A stretch of DNA of 64,000 nt from Euzebya rosea. GTDB lineage: Bacteria; Actinomycetota; Nitriliruptoria; Euzebyales; Euzebyaceae. A program made the position numbers and the translations under genes. Positions 7,944-15,776 of the stretch are shown here, piece after piece. Numbering within the stretch: position 1 is the first letter of the stretch; every line of letters starts with the position of its first letter. The stretch lies in the NCBI RefSeq assembly GCF_003073135.1, contig NZ_PGDQ01000020.1, positions 18,602 through 82,601 on the forward strand. Direction: 5' to 3'. The notes beneath the pieces were generated by a model. The model was not told the DNA's origin. It saw only the letters and a program-made list of their open reading frames with translations, and searched no databases.

Positions 7944-10019
7944 TCAGCCGTCCGCACCGTCGTCACCGCCCGAGGATTCGGCCTCGGAGGACGTGTCGTC
8001 GGTCGCGTCGCCGGTGACGTCCTCGCTGGCTGCCTCCGTCGGGTCGGGCGCCGTCGCGAAGGTGTTGCCGAGGCGCTGGCCGACCGGCAGCGGCATCTGC
8101 GGGGTGTGCGGCGCGATGCGCTGGTCACGGAGCGCGAACTCCATGATCCGGCTGAACGTCGGCGCCGCGGACAGTCCGCCGTAGTGCGGCGTAGGTTCGT
8201 CCAGCATGACGGCGACGACCACCTGCGGGTCCTCGACGGGGGCGAAGCCGGCGAAGGTCGCGATGAAGGCGTCCTCCCGGTACCCGCGGGCACCCTCCAG
8301 CGGCTTCTGCGCCGTCCCGGTCTTGCCGCCCACGCTGTAGCCGCGGACGGCGGCCCGGCTCCCGGTGCCGACGTCGGACTCGATCACGTCGACCAGCATC
8401 GCGGCGACGGTCTCGGCGGTCTCGGGGGACACGACCTGCCGGGGTTCGGCGGTCTCGGCCGGGGTGAAGACCCCGTCGGCGTCGACGGTGCCCTGGACGA
8501 GGCTCGGCGGGACGTAGGTGCCGTCGTTGGCGATGACACCGAAGGCCTGGGCGACCTGCACGAGCGTGGCGGAGACCCCCTGGCCGATGGCGATGGTCGG
8601 CAGGCTGGAGATCGACCAGTCGTCGACCTCGGCGAGCAGGCCGTTGGACTCGCCCGGGAAGCCCAGCCCGGTCGGACGACCCAGGCCGAACTCGGTGACG
8701 TAGTGGTACAGCCGCTCCTCCCCCAGCGCCTGGGCGATCTTGATCGTCCCGACGTTGGAGGACCTGGCGATGATGTCGTTGACCGACCACCAGCTGGTCG
8801 CGTGGCCGCTGGAGTCGTTGAAGACCTCCGGGCCGATGGCGATCCGGTCAGCCACCTCGAAACTCTGGTCGGGGCCGATGACGCCGTCCTCGATGGCCCC
8901 GGCGATGGTGATGACCTTGTTGACCGAGCCCGGCTCGAACACGTCGGTCACCGCCCGGTTGCGTCGGGCGTAGGGCTCGGCGTCGGCGAAGGCGGTCGGC
9001 GCCACGGAGGGCACGCTGGCCATGGCGAGGATCTCGCCGGTCCGCGGGTCGAGCACCACCGCCGAGCCGCCGATCGCGTCGTAGGTCTCGACGGCCTCGA
9101 CCAGGATCTCCTCGGTGGCGAACTGCACCTCGCGGTCGATGGTCAGCCGGATGTCGGCGCCGGCGGTGGCGGGCACGACCTCGCGCGGGGCGGCGGTGAT
9201 CTCCAGCCCACCGGGGGCACGTTCGAGGCGCAGGGTGCCGGCGACACCCGCGAGGGCCTCGTCGTACTGCAGCTCGATCCCGGCGAGGCCGCTGTTGTCC
9301 ACCCCGGCCCAGCCCACGACCTGGCTGGCGATCCGGTCGGCCGGGTACACCCGGTTGGGCTCCTCGAGCACGCCGATGCCGGCGAGCTCCATGGCGGTGA
9401 TCTCCTCACCGACCGCACGCGGCAGCTGTCGACCGAGGAAGACGAACTCCCGGTCGGCCGTCAGGTCCTCCACCAGGTCGACGACGGTGCGCCCCAGGGG
9501 CTCCGACAGCCGGGAGGCCAGGACGTAGGGGTCGATGTCGTTCTCGGCCAGCAGCCGGGGGTTGGCGAAGATCGTGGCGGCCGACAGGCTCATGGCCAGT
9601 GGGTCGCCCTCGCGGTCGGTCAGCGCCCCCCGGGTGGCGGGCAGGTCGACCTCGCGCTGGGTCTGCCGGCGGGCGAGCTCGCTGTAGTCCTCGGCGGCGA
9701 CGATCTGGACGGTGACCAGGCGCCACCCCATGAGCAGGGTGAGGAGCACGTAGATCAGCAGGAGCGCGAGCAGGCGACGGGAGCACTTCGCCCGCTGCAG
9801 GGCTCGCGCGAGCGCGTCGTGGGTGGCGATGAGCAGCCCGGCGGCCAGCGACGGCGGGGCGGGTGGTCGCGGGGCTCGCGGACGGCCGGGCGCGGCGGGT
9901 GGACGCCGCGGCGAGGACGGCGCGGTGACGGTTCGTGCGCCTTGGGTCGGGAGGGGTGACGTGGTCGGCCGGGTGGTGGTCCGCGAGCGGCGGGTGCGGG
10001 TGATGGTGCCGGACGTCAC
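7944..10019 (-). CDS. ftsI: Septal class B penicillin-binding protein (transpeptidase)
   Basis: FtsI/PBP3 crosslinks septal peptidoglycan together with FtsW. The 691 residues are laid out as a basic Pro/Thr-rich cytoplasmic N-terminus (about 1-80), one membrane helix (about 83-100), a PBP dimer domain with the R-G-x-L-x-D-R motif (ATRGALTDREGDPLA, 128-142) and a transpeptidase domain. Catalytic motifs are S365-V-N-K368, S420-S-N422 and K566-T-G568. After the domain comes an acidic Ser/Asp/Glu-rich tail of about 40 residues. It sits 4 bases downstream of ftsL, the expected neighbour. Confidence 0.95.
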   Translation of the reverse strand: MTSGTITRTRRSRTTTRPTTSPLPTQGARTVTAPSSPRRPPAAPGRPRAPRPPAPPSLAAGLLIATHDALARALQRAKCSRRLLALLLIYVLLTLLMGWRLVTVQIVAAEDYSELARRQTQREVDLPATRGALTDREGDPLAMSLSAATIFANPRLLAENDIDPYVLASRLSEPLGRTVVDLVEDLTADREFVFLGRQLPRAVGEEITAMELAGIGVLEEPNRVYPADRIASQVVGWAGVDNSGLAGIELQYDEALAGVAGTLRLERAPGGLEITAAPREVVPATAGADIRLTIDREVQFATEEILVEAVETYDAIGGSAVVLDPRTGEILAMASVPSVAPTAFADAEPYARRNRAVTDVFEPGSVNKVITIAGAIEDGVIGPDQSFEVADRIAIGPEVFNDSSGHATSWWSVNDIIARSSNVGTIKIAQALGEERLYHYVTEFGLGRPTGLGFPGESNGLLAEVDDWSISSLPTIAIGQGVSATLVQVAQAFGVIANDGTYVPPSLVQGTVDADGVFTPAETAEPRQVVSPETAETVAAMLVDVIESDVGTGSRAAVRGYSVGGKTGTAQKPLEGARGYREDAFIATFAGFAPVEDPQVVVAVMLDEPTPHYGGLSAAPTFSRIMEFALRDQRIAPHTPQMPLPVGQRLGNTFATAPDPTEAASEDVTGDATDDTSSEAESSGGDDGADG

Positions 10020-10023
10020 GTGG

Positions 10024-10551
10024 TCAGCTCCCTGTCCGCACCATGGGCTTGGGCTGCGGCGCCGGCATGTCGGCCGGGTCGATCTCGAGGAACCCCGGCA
10101 CCTCGGGCTCCATCAGCCCCAGCTGGCCGAGCGCAACGTCCCGAACCCGGTTGGGGGACTCGAGCTGCGCGACCGCGGCGACGAGGTCGTCGTGGTGCAG
10201 CGTCAGGTCGGAGATCTCCTGTTCCAGCGCTCGGGCCTCGAAGGACGCCTCGGCGGCCAGGGCGTTGAGCGCCACGACCCCGAGGACGCCGAGGACCACG
10301 ATGGTCACGGCGAGTGCGGCGACCAGCGGGGCGGCCAGCCGGAAGGGGTCCCTGCGGTGATCGGGGACGGCCCGGACGGCCGCCCGACGACGTTCAGCGG
10401 CGGCCCGGCGGGCGTCGGCGGCCTGCTGGCTCGTCGGACCTGCAGGGCGGCCGCTCGGGGCGGTCGCCAGGCCTGCGGCGACCAGGAACGCCTCGGTTCG
10501 GGCGCGGGCGGTGGTGCTGCCACGGCGTGGCAGCTGCGCGACGGCGGTCAT
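10024..10551 (-). CDS. ftsL: FtsL-like divisome bitopic membrane protein
   Basis: This 175-residue protein sits between rsmH and ftsI, the invariant place of ftsL. It has a long basic cytoplasmic arm, one membrane helix at about residues 72-96, and an extracytoplasmic Glu/Leu/Asp-rich segment likely to form a coiled coil (about 100-145). FtsL/DivIC proteins share topology rather than sequence, so the call rests on size, topology and position. The NRVRDVALGQLGLMEPE segment matches the family pattern of a short conserved patch after the coiled coil. It is followed by a Pro-rich tail. Confidence 0.85.
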   Translation of the reverse strand: MTAVAQLPRRGSTTARARTEAFLVAAGLATAPSGRPAGPTSQQAADARRAAAERRRAAVRAVPDHRRDPFRLAAPLVAALAVTIVVLGVLGVVALNALAAEASFEARALEQEISDLTLHHDDLVAAVAQLESPNRVRDVALGQLGLMEPEVPGFLEIDPADMPAPQPKPMVRTGS

Positions 10552-10557
10552 CCGGCG

Positions 10558-11622
10558 TCACCGGGTCCCGAGCTGGTCGTCGGAGGCGTCGTCCGCGGAC
10601 AGGCGCTCGACGACCCGCAGCGTCGCCGAACGGGCGCGCGGGTTGCGGGCCACCTCTTCTTCGGAGGGGCGCTCGCCCTTGCGGGTGACGTGGGAGAGAA
10701 GGGGGACGCGACCGCAGCCGCACACCGGGAGACCCGGAGGGCAGATGCAGCCATCGGCCGCGTCGGAGAAGAACCGTTTGGCAATACGGTCCTCCAGGCT
10801 GTGATAGGCGAGCGTGGCGATGCGACCGCCACGATCGTGGGTGTTGGCGGTGCGCCCGCCCCGGCCGTCGACGTCACCGTCGCGGGGGGATGTTCCGGGG
10901 GCGGGCGCCGCCAGCTCCAGTGCCTGGGGAAGGGAGGCACCGAAGCGTTCGAGCTCTGAGTTGACCGCGATCCGCAGGCCCTGGAAGGCGCGGGTGGCGG
11001 GGTGGATGCCCTTGGCGCGGTCCTTGCGACGCTGCGTGCGGGGCATGGCCTGGGCGATGAGGTCGGCGAGGCCGACCGTGGTCGTGAAGGGACGGTTGGC
11101 GACGATCGCCTGGGCGATGCGCTTGGCGTGGGACTCCTCGCCGTACTCCGAGAGGATGCGCTCCAGCTCGGTCTCGCTGGCCGCGTTGACGAACTCCGCG
11201 GCGGTGGTGGGCGAGGTGGTGTCCATGCGCATGTCGAGGGGCCCGAAGGCACGGAAGGAGAAGCCCCTCCCGGGGGTGTCGAGCTGCATGGAGGACACGC
11301 CGAGGTCGTAGAGGACGCCCATGAGGGGGCCGTGCTGGGCGACGACGGGGGCAACGTGTTCGGTGAACTCGTCGAAGGGGGCGTGCACCAGGGTGACGCG
11401 GTCGGCGAATGCGGCCAGGCGGCGGCGGGCCAGGTCCAGCGCGTCGGGGTCGCGGTCGAAGCCGACGAGGTGGGTGTTGGGCCCGCTGGCGGCGAGCAGG
11501 CGGGCGGCGTGGCCGGCCGCGCCGAGCGTGCAGTCGACGAGGACCGCGGGACGGTCGTCGGTGACGGCGAGGAGATCGACGATGCGGTCGACCATGACGG
11601 GATCGTGTGGTGCGCTGGCCAT
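10558..11622 (-). CDS. rsmH: 16S rRNA (cytosine1402-N4)-methyltransferase
   Basis: RsmH (MraW) methylates C1402 of 16S rRNA using SAM. From the ATG at 11622 the product is 354 residues, beginning MASAPHDPVMVDRIVDLL; HxPVM near the start is typical. The SAM loop is VDCTLGAAGHA, followed by YDLGVSSMQLDTPGRGFSF, a strong RsmH signature. The frame stays open for 106 more codons upstream, but that part overlaps mraZ and has no family similarity. It lies 6 bases before ftsL and is the third ORF of the dcw operon. Confidence 0.95.
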   Translation of the reverse strand: MASAPHDPVMVDRIVDLLAVTDDRPAVLVDCTLGAAGHAARLLAASGPNTHLVGFDRDPDALDLARRRLAAFADRVTLVHAPFDEFTEHVAPVVAQHGPLMGVLYDLGVSSMQLDTPGRGFSFRAFGPLDMRMDTTSPTTAAEFVNAASETELERILSEYGEESHAKRIAQAIVANRPFTTTVGLADLIAQAMPRTQRRKDRAKGIHPATRAFQGLRIAVNSELERFGASLPQALELAAPAPGTSPRDGDVDGRGGRTANTHDRGGRIATLAYHSLEDRIAKRFFSDAADGCICPPGLPVCGCGRVPLLSHVTRKGERPSEEEVARNPRARSATLRVVERLSADDASDDQLGTR

Positions 11623-11681
11623 GACTCTCGGGTGGATCCTCGGTCGGTGGGCGCGACGCGGACGGTGCCAGGACGGGGCGA

Positions 11682-11819
11682 TCAGCTGAACAGCCACAGT
11701 GCCACCCCTCCCGAGATCAGCAGCGAGCCGGCCAGGGGTGCCACGACGGCGGCACGGCGCGTGGGAACCCCGGCGTCGACGAGGCCGAGCCGATCCAACG
11801 GTCGATACAAGGTCTGCAC
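11682..11819 (-). CDS. Small single-pass membrane protein between mraZ and rsmH
   Basis: An unrecognised 45-residue ORF fills the gap between the mraZ stop (11828) and rsmH. It starts at a GTG preceded by AGGAG with about 5 bases spacing, just after the mraZ stop, which is one of the better ribosome sites in the cluster. The sequence runs from a basic, cytoplasmic-looking N-terminus (TLYRPLDRLG) to a hydrophobic segment of about 21 residues (residues 23-43, AVVAPLAGSLLISGGVALWL), and ends two residues later. It looks like a bitopic peptide that could act in the divisome; function is unknown. Another reading is a fortuitous ORF. Confidence 0.55.
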   Translation of the reverse strand: MQTLYRPLDRLGLVDAGVPTRRAAVVAPLAGSLLISGGVALWLFS

Positions 11820-11827
11820 CAGGGCTC

Positions 11828-12283
11828 CTAGAAGATGTTGATGTCGAACTCGGCGGACAGCTCGGCGAGGTTGGACAGGCCGCCGCCTTCGTACTCGTCC
11901 CAGCGGGCCGCGTCCCAGATCTCCACGCGGGTGACGGCACCGACGACGGCGACGTCCTTGTCCAGGCGTGCGTACTCCCGCAGGTCCTGCGGGATGGAGA
12001 TGCGACCCTGCTTGTCCAGGGTCTGGGGCTCGGCGTTGCTGGCCACGAGGCGGGTGAACAGCCGCTCGCGCGGGTTGGAGGTCTTCAGCGAGCGGAGGGT
12101 GGTCAGCGTCTTCTTCCACTGCGACGGCGTCTGCAGCGTGAGGCAGTTGTCGTAGCCGATCGTCATGACCATTCCTTCCTTCAGTAGCTCGCGAAAGGTG
12201 GCGGGCAACACCAACCGACCCTTGGTGTCCATCGCGTGGTGATGGGTTCCAAGGAACTCGGCGCTGTCGTCCTGTTCCTCCAC
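11828..12283 (-). CDS. mraZ: Transcriptional regulator MraZ
   Basis: MraZ is a ring-forming DNA-binding protein with two SpoVT/AbrB-like halves that controls the dcw operon and is its first gene. The 151 residues include EFLGTHHHAMDTKGRLVLPA near the N-terminus and the second half TLDKQGRISIPQDLREYA. Most MraZ proteins start right at the Phe-Leu-Gly; here a GTG at 12283 with AGGAG about 5 bases upstream adds an acidic nine-residue extension (VEEQDDSAE). Upstream ATGs in the frame have no similarity. Three TGGG boxes precede the gene, consistent with autoregulation. Confidence 0.94.
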   Translation of the reverse strand: MEEQDDSAEFLGTHHHAMDTKGRLVLPATFRELLKEGMVMTIGYDNCLTLQTPSQWKKTLTTLRSLKTSNPRERLFTRLVASNAEPQTLDKQGRISIPQDLREYARLDKDVAVVGAVTRVEIWDAARWDEYEGGGLSNLAELSAEFDINIF

Positions 12284-12298
12284 TGTTCTCCTTCTGCA

Positions 12299-12322
12299 CC
12301 CACTGTGCCCCACCACCACCCA
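12299..12322 (-). promoter_or_regulatory. MraZ-binding operator (three TGGG boxes)
   Basis: On the minus strand three TGGG tetramers begin exactly 10 bases apart (plus-strand CCCA at 12299-12302, 12309-12312 and 12319-12322), 16-39 bases before the mraZ GTG. This is the known MraZ operator form, direct TGGG repeats at helical spacing. A fourth CCCA at 12341 is out of register. Confidence 0.85.
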
Positions 12323-12360
12323 CCGGGTCAACCACACGACCCCACTTCTCTTCACTCTTC

Positions 12361-12389
12361 TTAACAGTAGTTGCAAAAGCGCAGGTCAA
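12361..12389 (-). promoter_or_regulatory. Putative dcw operon promoter
   Basis: On the minus strand TTGACC (12384-12389) is followed after 17 bases by TGTTAA (12361-12366); an overlapping TACTGT (12364-12369) is an alternative -10 with a short 14-base spacer. The region is the most AT-rich point ahead of mraZ, and the MraZ boxes would lie just downstream of the start point. Confidence 0.5.
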
Positions 12390-12679
12390 CGTGGTGGTGG
12401 ATGGTGGGTGGCCACGCACCTCCGATGCCATAGGAGCGCGCTTCGCCGCCGTCCCCGGCCGTCATCCGGGCGGTTTCGCGCGTCGGAGGGGACGTGGGGG
12501 GTCGTTCGGGGGTCCTGGTGGGGGCCCGGTGGGGCGCCGTGGGGGGCGACCGGGTCCCCCGGTGGGGGACGGTGGGTCGACCGGGGCCGGAGGGCTGCAC
12601 CTCCTCCCCCGCCGGTCCGCTCCGGCGGACGGAACAAATTTCTCGAAGTCCGGCAGGAAACCCGACCGCCTTTGGCGAA

Positions 12680-12775
12680 TACTGTTCATAGCGGCGCCCT
12701 TGGCGGGAGCGCCCTCTCCTAAAGGCGGGAGCGAAGAGCCGGTCCCACGGCGGGGGCCGGCTCTTCGGCTTTTTC
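12680..12775 (+). ncRNA. Candidate small structured RNA
   Basis: On the plus strand a possible -10 (TACTGT, 12680-12685) is followed by two small hairpins (GGCGC/GCGCC, CTCTC/GGGAG) and then a strong terminator at 12733-12775, giving a transcript of about 80 bases. No ribosome site or plausible ORF lies inside. The upstream AT-rich block stands out from the local background. No known RNA family is recognised, and a good -35 is lacking. Confidence 0.35.
12733..12775 (+). terminator. Rho-independent terminator
   Basis: A perfect 10-bp stem GAAGAGCCGG / CCGGCTCTTC (12733-12742 and 12757-12766) with a 14-base loop is followed by GGCTTTTTCT. It is the clearest intrinsic terminator in the window. 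No annotated plus-strand gene lies upstream, which is the main argument for the small RNA. Confidence 0.8.
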
Positions 12776-12832
12776 TGTTCGGGTGCGCCAGCTGGCGTCC
12801 TCGGGTCACCGTCGGACGCCACACCCCGGACT

Positions 12833-12949
12833 GTGTCGCCGAACCGGCCACCCGTCGTCGTTGGGCGACACACCCCCGGGCGGGCGCGACCCCTCGCCCA
12901 CCACCGTGTCGCCGAACCGGCCACCCGTCGTGGTTGGGCGACACACCCC
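12833..12949. repeat. Pair of 44-bp direct repeats with inverted arms
   Basis: Copies at 12833-12876 and 12906-12949 differ at one base. Each contains an 8-bp inverted repeat, GTGTCGCC ... GGCGACAC, around a GC-rich core and ends in CACCCC. A degraded third arm (GGACGCCACACCCC) lies at about 12814. The pattern resembles REP-like intergenic palindromes; inverted arms with similar logic recur at 23.3 and 23.5 kb with a different sequence. Confidence 0.85.
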
Positions 12950-13026
12950 GGGTGCAGGAGGGACGGGTGGGGAACGGCGACGCCCCCTCCGCCGTGGTGG
13001 CGAAGGGGGCGGCGGGGTGGCTGGGG

Positions 13027-14460
13027 CTAGTAGCTGGGTGTCCCGTTGACCGTGCTGCGCTCGGCCCGGGAGTCCAGCAGGAGGGGGATCACGTTCTTGG
13101 ACTGCTGGGCCATCGGGAACACGGCCTGGTCACCGTCGACGGTCCACTCGACCTCGTGCAGGCCCAGCACCCCGGTCAGCGTCCCGTGGACGCCCTCGTC
13201 CTGGGTCAACGCCGAGGCCGGGATGCGGTACTCCTTCGCGCCGGGGTCGTCGAACGTCCGGGGCTGCAGCGATGCCAGGTCGGTGCTGGGGTGGGCCTCG
13301 TCCTGCCCGTCGAACCAGACGGTCCCCTGGTCGGCGCCGTCCTCCGCCCGGCGGACGGGCGCGCCGGCCGTGATGGCCATGGACGCCTCGCCCTTCTCGG
13401 CGAGGTGGCGGATCGCGGCGTCCATCACGACGCGCTGGGACGCCACACGGCGGAACAGGTTGTTGGTGGCCTCCGACGGGTCGTGGGGACGAGCCGACAC
13501 GGCCGACTCCACCAGGATGCCCATGGCGTTGCGCAGGCCGGTGGCGTTGCGAGCGATCCCGTCGTCCCAGTCGCCGGCCGTCTGGACACCGGTCGGGGCC
13601 CCGACGGGGGTCTGCAGCGGCCCGTAGTTCGGACCGACCTTGGCCAGCCCGTACTCGTCGGCGGTGTAGCCGGCGGCCTCGCAGTCGACCTTGACGTAGT
13701 CGAGGCAGAACTCCTTGGCGCCGGCCCGGACCTGCTCGTCGACATTGAGGTTGCGGGGCCACAGGTACAGCACGTCGTCGTCGTAGAGGACCGGCTGGCC
13801 GGGGCCGTACTCGTGGTGGTCCACGATCATGTACGGACGCCATTCGTTGCCGGCCGCCGCGTAGGCGCGGGCTTCGTTGGTCCGCAGGTTGAGGTGGTCG
13901 CGGTTGATGTCGGTGACCCCGTTCTCGCGGGCGTTGCGCTGCCGACCCCGGGGGTTGGCGGTGGGGGTGACGATGATGTTCACCTTCGACAGCAGCTCCA
14001 GCAGCGTCGCGTCCGTGGTGAAGGCGAGGTCGCGGATCAGCTCGATGCCGGCTTCACGGCCCGCAGGCTCGTTGCCGTGCTGGGAGCAGAGGATGTAGAC
14101 CGTCGGCCGGGTGCCCGGCGTCGCGACGTCACCCGTCTCGTCGGTGCCGAAGGCGAACAGGTGCACCGGCAGGGTGCCCGTGCTGCCGTCGCGCCGCGTG
14201 CAGTCGTCGAGGTCGGTCTCGCCGATGACCTCCATCGTGAAGCGGTTCGGCGACCTGGTGCCGAGGATGGAGTCGAAGAAGTCCAGCTCCTCGGCGTGGG
14301 TGGTCCAGGAGGTCCTGCCCTTGGCCTCGAAGGGCGTCTTCGGGGCGGAGCCGTCCTGCGCGAACGCGGGGGCGCCGATCAGGGTGGGGAGGGAGAACGC
14401 GCCAGCGGCGGCCGCGGTGGACGCGGCGCGGCCGAGGAACATGCGTCGGGACAACGACAT
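13027..14460 (-). CDS. Tat-exported M14-family zinc carboxypeptidase
   Basis: A 477-residue secreted peptidase. The N-terminus has a twin-arginine signal (SLSRRMFLGRAASTAAA) with an Ala-rich core and likely cleavage after PAFAQ, so it is exported folded. The zinc site appears as H128-G-N-E131 in LCSQHGNEPAGREAG, and a later VDHHEYGPG (H215/H216) supplies the third ligand. Between them NPRGRQRN...DINRDH matches the substrate-carboxylate-binding NPDGxxxxxR..D.NR pattern of M14. Substrate is unknown; cell-wall peptides or extracellular protein are both possible. It lies downstream of serC with an 88-base gap and a small hairpin. Confidence 0.85.
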   Translation of the reverse strand: MSLSRRMFLGRAASTAAAAGAFSLPTLIGAPAFAQDGSAPKTPFEAKGRTSWTTHAEELDFFDSILGTRSPNRFTMEVIGETDLDDCTRRDGSTGTLPVHLFAFGTDETGDVATPGTRPTVYILCSQHGNEPAGREAGIELIRDLAFTTDATLLELLSKVNIIVTPTANPRGRQRNARENGVTDINRDHLNLRTNEARAYAAAGNEWRPYMIVDHHEYGPGQPVLYDDDVLYLWPRNLNVDEQVRAGAKEFCLDYVKVDCEAAGYTADEYGLAKVGPNYGPLQTPVGAPTGVQTAGDWDDGIARNATGLRNAMGILVESAVSARPHDPSEATNNLFRRVASQRVVMDAAIRHLAEKGEASMAITAGAPVRRAEDGADQGTVWFDGQDEAHPSTDLASLQPRTFDDPGAKEYRIPASALTQDEGVHGTLTGVLGLHEVEWTVDGDQAVFPMAQQSKNVIPLLLDSRAERSTVNGTPSY

Positions 14461-14475
14461 CGGTCGAGGACCTTT

Positions 14476-14500
14476 CGGAAAGCAAACGGAGGGCTTTCCG
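14476..14500 (-). other. Stem-loop in the leader of the M14 peptidase
   Basis: A perfect 8-bp stem CGGAAAGC / GCTTTCCG with a 9-base loop lies 16 bases upstream of the peptidase ATG. There is no U-run after it. It could protect the mRNA or modulate ribosome access, since part of the stem is the likely AAAGG ribosome site. Confidence 0.4.
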
Positions 14501-14548
14501 GCTGGGTTCGACGTCGGTGCCCCGAACTCCTCCCGAGCAGGAGGAGGG

Positions 14549-15664
14549 CTACGCGGTCAGCGCCTCGACGACGTGGTCGATGGCGGCGACGAGCTGCTCG
14601 ACGTCGGCGGTGTCGACGGCGGGGAACAGCCCCAGGCGAAGCTGGTTGCGACCGAGCTTGCGGTAGGCGTCGGTGTCGAGGATGCCGTTGGCCCGCAGGA
14701 CGCTGGAGACCTGCGAGGCGTCGATGGCGTCGTCGAGGTCGATGGTGCACACGACCGGCGAGCGGTCGGCCGGGTCGGTCACGAAGGGGGTCGCCCAGTC
14801 GCGCTCCTCGGCCCAGCCGTAGACGATGCCGGACTTCTCGCGGCAGTCCTTGGCGACGGCGGACAGGCCACCCTCGGCCAGCAGCCACTCCACGGAGTCG
14901 GCCAGGAGGAACAGCGAGGACACGGCCGGCGTGTTGTAGGTCTGGTCCTTCGCGGAGTTGTCCAGGACGATCGACAGGTCGAGGGACGGCGGCGTGGGCC
15001 GACCGGTCGCGCGGATGCCGCCGATGCGGGCCTGTGCCGCCGGCGACAGCAGGGCGACGCAGAGGCCACCCTCGGCGCCGAAGGCCTTCTGCGGGGAGAA
15101 GTAGTAGGCGTCGACCTCGGTGGGGTCGAACTCGATGGCGCCGGCGCCGGAGGTGGCGTCGACCAGGACCAGGCCGTTGCCGGCGGGTCGGGTCACCGGT
15201 GCCGTCACGCCGGTGGAGGTCTCGTTGTGGGTCAACGCGTAGACGTCGACGCCCTCGATGCGCTCCAACGTGGGGTGGGTGCCGACCTCGGACTCCACCG
15301 TGATCGGCGACTCCAGGTGCGGGGCGATCTCGGCGGACTTGGCGAACTTGGAGGAGAACTCGCCGAACACCGCGTGTGCGGAACGCCGCTCGATCAGGCC
15401 GTAGCAGGCGGCGTCCCAGAAGAACGTGGCGCCACCGTTGGTGATGGCGACCTCGTAGTCCTCGGGAAGGCCGAAGTACTCCTTCATCCCCGAGCGGATG
15501 CGCCCGACGATGTCCTTCACCGCAGGCTTGCGGTGGGAGGTGCCGAGGATGGTCGGGGCGGCCGCGGCGAGGCGGTCGACGGACTCCTGGCGCACCTTGG
15601 AGGGGCCGCAGCCGAAGCGGCCGTCGGCGGGAAGCAGGTCGGCGGGAATGGTGATGTCGCTCAT
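14549..15664 (-). CDS. serC: Phosphoserine aminotransferase
   Basis: SerC makes 3-phosphoserine from 3-phosphohydroxypyruvate and glutamate in serine synthesis. The 371-residue protein is a class V PLP aminotransferase of the actinobacterial type: it begins MSDITIPADLLPADGRFGCGPSKVR, and the PLP lysine lies in YYFSPQKAFGAEGG. LVDATSGAGAIEFD is the segment that precedes it. An 18-codon longer frame exists, but the ATG at 15664 sits 7 bases downstream of a TACCCT -10 box, which suggests a leaderless start here. Confidence 0.92.
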   Translation of the reverse strand: MSDITIPADLLPADGRFGCGPSKVRQESVDRLAAAAPTILGTSHRKPAVKDIVGRIRSGMKEYFGLPEDYEVAITNGGATFFWDAACYGLIERRSAHAVFGEFSSKFAKSAEIAPHLESPITVESEVGTHPTLERIEGVDVYALTHNETSTGVTAPVTRPAGNGLVLVDATSGAGAIEFDPTEVDAYYFSPQKAFGAEGGLCVALLSPAAQARIGGIRATGRPTPPSLDLSIVLDNSAKDQTYNTPAVSSLFLLADSVEWLLAEGGLSAVAKDCREKSGIVYGWAEERDWATPFVTDPADRSPVVCTIDLDDAIDASQVSSVLRANGILDTDAYRKLGRNQLRLGLFPAVDTADVEQLVAAIDHVVEALTA

Positions 15665-15671
15665 CGCCGTC

Positions 15672-15677
15672 AGGGTA
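15672..15677 (-). promoter_or_regulatory. Leaderless -10 box of serC
   Basis: Minus-strand TACCCT ends 7 bases before the serC ATG, so the transcript would begin at or next to the start codon. This decides the start at 15664 over the longer frame. No good -35 is seen. Confidence 0.5.
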
Positions 15678-15776
15678 GACCACGGCCGCGGACCCACCCG
15701 ACGCCCCAACAGTGACAACCGGGCAGTGGCTCACCGACCTGCCCGAGGGTCGGCGGGGCCACCGTCCGGCGACCCG

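Larger units (their letters stand above)
12390..13026. other. Gene-free region between the dcw cluster and the M14 peptidase
   Basis: About 640 bases without a convincing gene. Long open frames here exist in several registers on both strands and are low-complexity Gly/Pro/Arg, as expected of GC-rich non-coding DNA. It holds an AT-richer island (12630-12690), a candidate small RNA with a strong terminator, and two 44-bp repeats, listed separately. Confidence 0.7.

Noticed and set aside
12833..12949. CRISPR repeat-spacer
   Set aside because: Only two copies, a 29-base gap, and no cas genes.
13027..14460. D-Ala-D-Ala carboxypeptidase of the penicillin-binding type
   Set aside because: No SxxK or KTG motifs; the HxxE...HH zinc pattern and NPRGR region are of the M14 metallopeptidase family.
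12391..15303. A 970-codon plus-strand open frame across the 12.4-15.3 kb region
   Set aside because: It is antisense to the M14 peptidase and serC and has low-complexity Gly/Arg/Pro composition with no motif.
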